NCBI GenBank assembly: GCA_023663915.1
Contig: JAMPGN010000217.1
Location: 1 to 7,016, forward strand
Length of the DNA: 7,016 nucleotides
Direction: 5' to 3'
Origin: Eubacterium sp.
Lineage (GTDB): Bacteria; Bacillota_A; Clostridia; Lachnospirales; Lachnospiraceae
In this document: one piece after another, positions 4,834 through 7,016 of the stretch
Numbering within the stretch: the first letter of the stretch is position 1
Layout of the letters: the number at the start of each line of letters is the position of its first letter
The notes under the pieces: model-generated
The model's input: only the letters and a program-made list of their open reading frames with translations
Told to the model about the DNA's origin: nothing
The model's database searches: none
Made by a program: the position numbers and the translations under genes

Positions 4834-6270
4834 ATGAGCAGAAGCGAAGAAATTCTGAAATTTTGTGAGGAAAGACAGATCCGTATGATCGATTTCAAAA
4901 TGACGGATATCGATGGACGGTGGCGGCACATCACCATTCCGGTGGAGCGGTTTGGTGAGGATACGTTTACATACGGCATCGGCTTTGACGGTTCCAATTA
5001 TGGGTATGCACCGGTTGAGAAGAGCGATATGGTGTTTTTGCCCGATCCGGATACCGCTTATACTGACCCGTTTGCGGTAGTGCCTACGCTGACGATGTGC
5101 GGCAATGTGTGCACGATCGGCAAGGGTGAGAACAAACCGTTTGACCAGTATCCGAAGAACGTGAGCCTTCGTGCAGTGGAGTACATGAAGGAGAGCGGGA
5201 TCGCGGACCGCATGGTTATTGGACCGGAGTTTGAATTTTATCTGTTCGATCAGGCGAGGTTTGAAGTGTCGCCGCAGCAGTGTGGGTACCGCGTGGACAC
5301 CAGACAGGCGGACTGGAATTGTACGCTGGATACATTCAGGCAGGGCAATAACGGTTACGAAGTGCCCTACAAGGGCGGCTATCACATTGCCGCGCCGCAG
5401 GATGTGGGTTATGACCTGCGCAGCCGCATGTGTATGATGATGGAGGAATGGGGAATCCGTGTGAAATACCATCACCATGAAGTAGGCGGTCCGGGACAGA
5501 TGGAGATCGAGGTGGAGCTTGCGGACATGCCTGCCATGGCGGATAATACCATGATTATCAAGTATATTATCAAGAATTTGGCGGCAAAAGAGGGCAAGAC
5601 GGCAACTTTCATGCCAAAACCCATTTACCAGGAGGCGGGAAATGGTCTGCATGTACATATGCTGCTTTTAAAGGATGGGAAGCCTTTGTTCTACGATGCA
5701 GAAGGCTATTCGGGCTTAAGCCGCACAGCACATTATTTTATTGGCGGACTGCTCAAGCATATCGCATCTTTATGCGCATTTACCAATCCGTCCACCAATT
5801 CGTTTAAACGTCTCGTGCCGGGCTATGAAGCGCCGGTAACGGTCGGATATGCGACATCCAACCGCAGCGCGGTCATTCGTATTCCGGCTTATGCCAAGAC
5901 GCCTGAGACGAAGCGGTTTGAACTGCGAAATCCCGATGCGACGGCGAATCCATATTATGCATATGCGGCAATTCTGATGGCGGGTCTGGATGGGATTGAG
6001 AACCAGATTGATCCTGCGAAGAACGGATGGGGACCGTATGACTTTAATCTGTATACGCTTTCCGAGGAGGAGCAGAAGAAGATCAAGGGGCTGCCGAAGT
6101 CTCTCGGTGAAGCTTTAGAGGCGTTAGAGCAGGATCATGATTATCTGACCAAGGGTGGTGTGTTCCCGCAGAGATTGATCGATGTATGGGTAGCGCGCAA
6201 GCGTGCGGAACTTAGGAAGCTGGATCAGATTCCGAACCCGGCGGAGTTTAAGATGTATTATGACCTTTGA
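4834..6270 (+). CDS. glnA: Type I glutamine synthetase
   Basis: This 478-aa protein catalyses ATP-dependent joining of ammonia to glutamate in the cytosol, the entry point of nitrogen assimilation. Landmarks are FDGSN (51-55), GPEFEF (130-135, metal-binding Glu 132 and Glu 134), HHHEV (213-217), GPGQMEIE, ATFMPKPIY, NGLHVHM (270-276), LVPGYEAPV (Glu 332), SNRSAVIRIP (342-351) and RFELRNPDA (361-369). Tyr 407 in NLYTLS lines up with the adenylylated tyrosine of enteric GSI. Compared from memory with the E. coli enzyme, there is no gap in the region of the GSI-beta insertion, while GPGQMEIE is closer to GSI-alpha. It is slightly longer than either class (about 444 and 469 aa). AAAGGAG (4818-4824) lies 9 nt before the ATG. 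The exporter gene downstream overlaps its 3' end. Confidence 0.95.
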   Translation: MSRSEEILKFCEERQIRMIDFKMTDIDGRWRHITIPVERFGEDTFTYGIGFDGSNYGYAPVEKSDMVFLPDPDTAYTDPFAVVPTLTMCGNVCTIGKGENKPFDQYPKNVSLRAVEYMKESGIADRMVIGPEFEFYLFDQARFEVSPQQCGYRVDTRQADWNCTLDTFRQGNNGYEVPYKGGYHIAAPQDVGYDLRSRMCMMMEEWGIRVKYHHHEVGGPGQMEIEVELADMPAMADNTMIIKYIIKNLAAKEGKTATFMPKPIYQEAGNGLHVHMLLLKDGKPLFYDAEGYSGLSRTAHYFIGGLLKHIASLCAFTNPSTNSFKRLVPGYEAPVTVGYATSNRSAVIRIPAYAKTPETKRFELRNPDATANPYYAYAAILMAGLDGIENQIDPAKNGWGPYDFNLYTLSEEEQKKIKGLPKSLGEALEALEQDHDYLTKGGVFPQRLIDVWVARKRAELRKLDQIPNPAEFKMYYDL

Positions 6271-7016
6271 TAAGACAAGAAATTACGACTTAACTGAAGG
6301 CAATATCATGCAAAAACTGCTGAAGTTTGCATTCCCCATTATGGTGGGGAATCTGCTTCAGCAGTTGTATAATGTGGTGGACACGCTGATCGTGGGACGA
6401 TATCTGGGAGAGAATGCGCTGGCGGCTGTGGGGTCTTCGTATACGTTGATGGTATTTCTCACATCGATTATCATAGGACTCTGTATGGGCAGCAGCGCCT
6501 TTTTTTCTATGCAGTTCGGTGCGAAAGATCAGGACAGGCTGGAAAAGGGTATATTTATCGCCTTTGTGACGATCGGCATCGTTGCGCTTACGTTAAATAT
6601 CTTTGTGTATGCGGGGATGGGCGGTATTCTGATCTTCTTACGCGTGCCGCAGGAAGTCGTTCCGCTTATGCAGGAATATCTTATTTGGATTTTTGCAGGT
6701 ATCCTCGCGGTGTTTGTCTATAATTTTTTTGCATGCCTTCTGCGGGCGGTAGGCAACTCCGTGATACCGCTGCTGTTTCTGGGAGTGTCAGCGGTGGTCA
6801 ATATTGTGCTGGACATTCTTTTTATCAGAACATTCCGCTGGGGCGTGGGCGGCGCGGCAGCGGCGACAGTCATCGCGCAGTATTTGTCGGGGATTGGTAT
6901 CGCGCTGTATTATCTGACCAGATATCCGAAATTGAAAGTCACAAAGCAGAACTGCTGTTTTGACGGACAGATTTTACAAGAACTTGCGGGGCTGTCTTCG
7001 CTGACGTGTCTGCAGC
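6260..7016 (+). CDS. MATE-family efflux transporter, 5' part
   Basis: The first 252 codons of a multidrug and toxin extrusion (MatE, NorM/DinF-like) membrane transporter are present; the gene continues past the right edge. Full-length members have about 450 residues and 12 membrane helices. The N-terminus NYDLTEGNIMQKLLKFAFPI and the signature QQLYNVVDTLIVGRYLG (34-50) are typical. Hydrophobic segments follow at about 60-80, 93-115, 130-150, 160-190 and 196-215, along with RAVGNSVIP and a charged loop near residue 225. These proteins export cationic drugs or metabolites in exchange for Na+ or H+. The ATG at 6260 lies inside glnA, overlapping its last 11 bases. GGAG at 6243-6246 is rather far upstream, so expression may depend on translation of glnA. 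An internal ATG at 6308 is possible but would remove the conserved DLTEG stretch. Confidence 0.9.
   Translation, partial: MTFDKTRNYDLTEGNIMQKLLKFAFPIMVGNLLQQLYNVVDTLIVGRYLGENALAAVGSSYTLMVFLTSIIIGLCMGSSAFFSMQFGAKDQDRLEKGIFIAFVTIGIVALTLNIFVYAGMGGILIFLRVPQEVVPLMQEYLIWIFAGILAVFVYNFFACLLRAVGNSVIPLLFLGVSAVVNIVLDILFIRTFRWGVGGAAAATVIAQYLSGIGIALYYLTRYPKLKVTKQNCCFDGQILQELAGLSSLTCLQ

Noticed and set aside
4804..5658. 284-codon open frame on the minus strand antisense to glnA
   Set aside because: It lies wholly opposite a clear glutamine synthetase gene, and its His/Arg/Leu-rich translation is typical of a mirror frame with no recognisable domain. Codon bias of the sense gene explains its openness.

Overview
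The window looks like chromosomal DNA of a spore-forming Clostridia species, most likely Lachnospiraceae. The grounds are medium GC content, strong AGGAG-type ribosome binding sites, a PdaA-type (spore cortex) de-N-acetylase, a YfcE-like phosphoesterase, a type I glutamine synthetase and a MATE exporter. The assignment rests on recognising protein families by eye, not on a search.

Layout. Bases 1-737 (minus strand) hold an MBL-fold hydrolase gene. Its family-like sequence stops at about codon 229, where it runs into about 50 bp (1-51) carrying two palindromes. I read those as the end of an IS200/IS605-type insertion element. Bases 738-1030 are a divergent control region. It contains an extended -10 promoter for the MBL gene and, facing right, four TGATGCA repeats at exactly 11-bp spacing followed by a TATGAT -10 box. 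Next comes a tightly packed rightward cluster: a PdaA-like lipoprotein deacetylase with a repetitive N-terminal or leader region (1031-2200), a small protein-kinase-like protein (2214-2762), and a metallophosphoesterase with a C-terminal helical domain (2762-3517). The last two are joined by an ATGA overlap.

Bases 3614-4687 encode an unrecognised 357-aa cysteine-free soluble protein with its own TATAAT promoter. Bases 4834-6270 encode glutamine synthetase (glnA), preceded by an extended -10 promoter and a leader with a 10-bp imperfect inverted repeat. A MATE-family exporter starts inside the glnA 3' end (11-nt overlap) and runs off the right edge.

Functionally, the deacetylase acts outside the cell on peptidoglycan. 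The kinase-like protein and phosphoesterase are cytosolic and made together, and could form a phosphorylation/dephosphorylation pair. Glutamine synthetase assimilates ammonium and is probably co-transcribed with the exporter. No tRNA, rRNA, CRISPR array or complete mobile element is visible, and I found no convincing intrinsic terminator in any gap.
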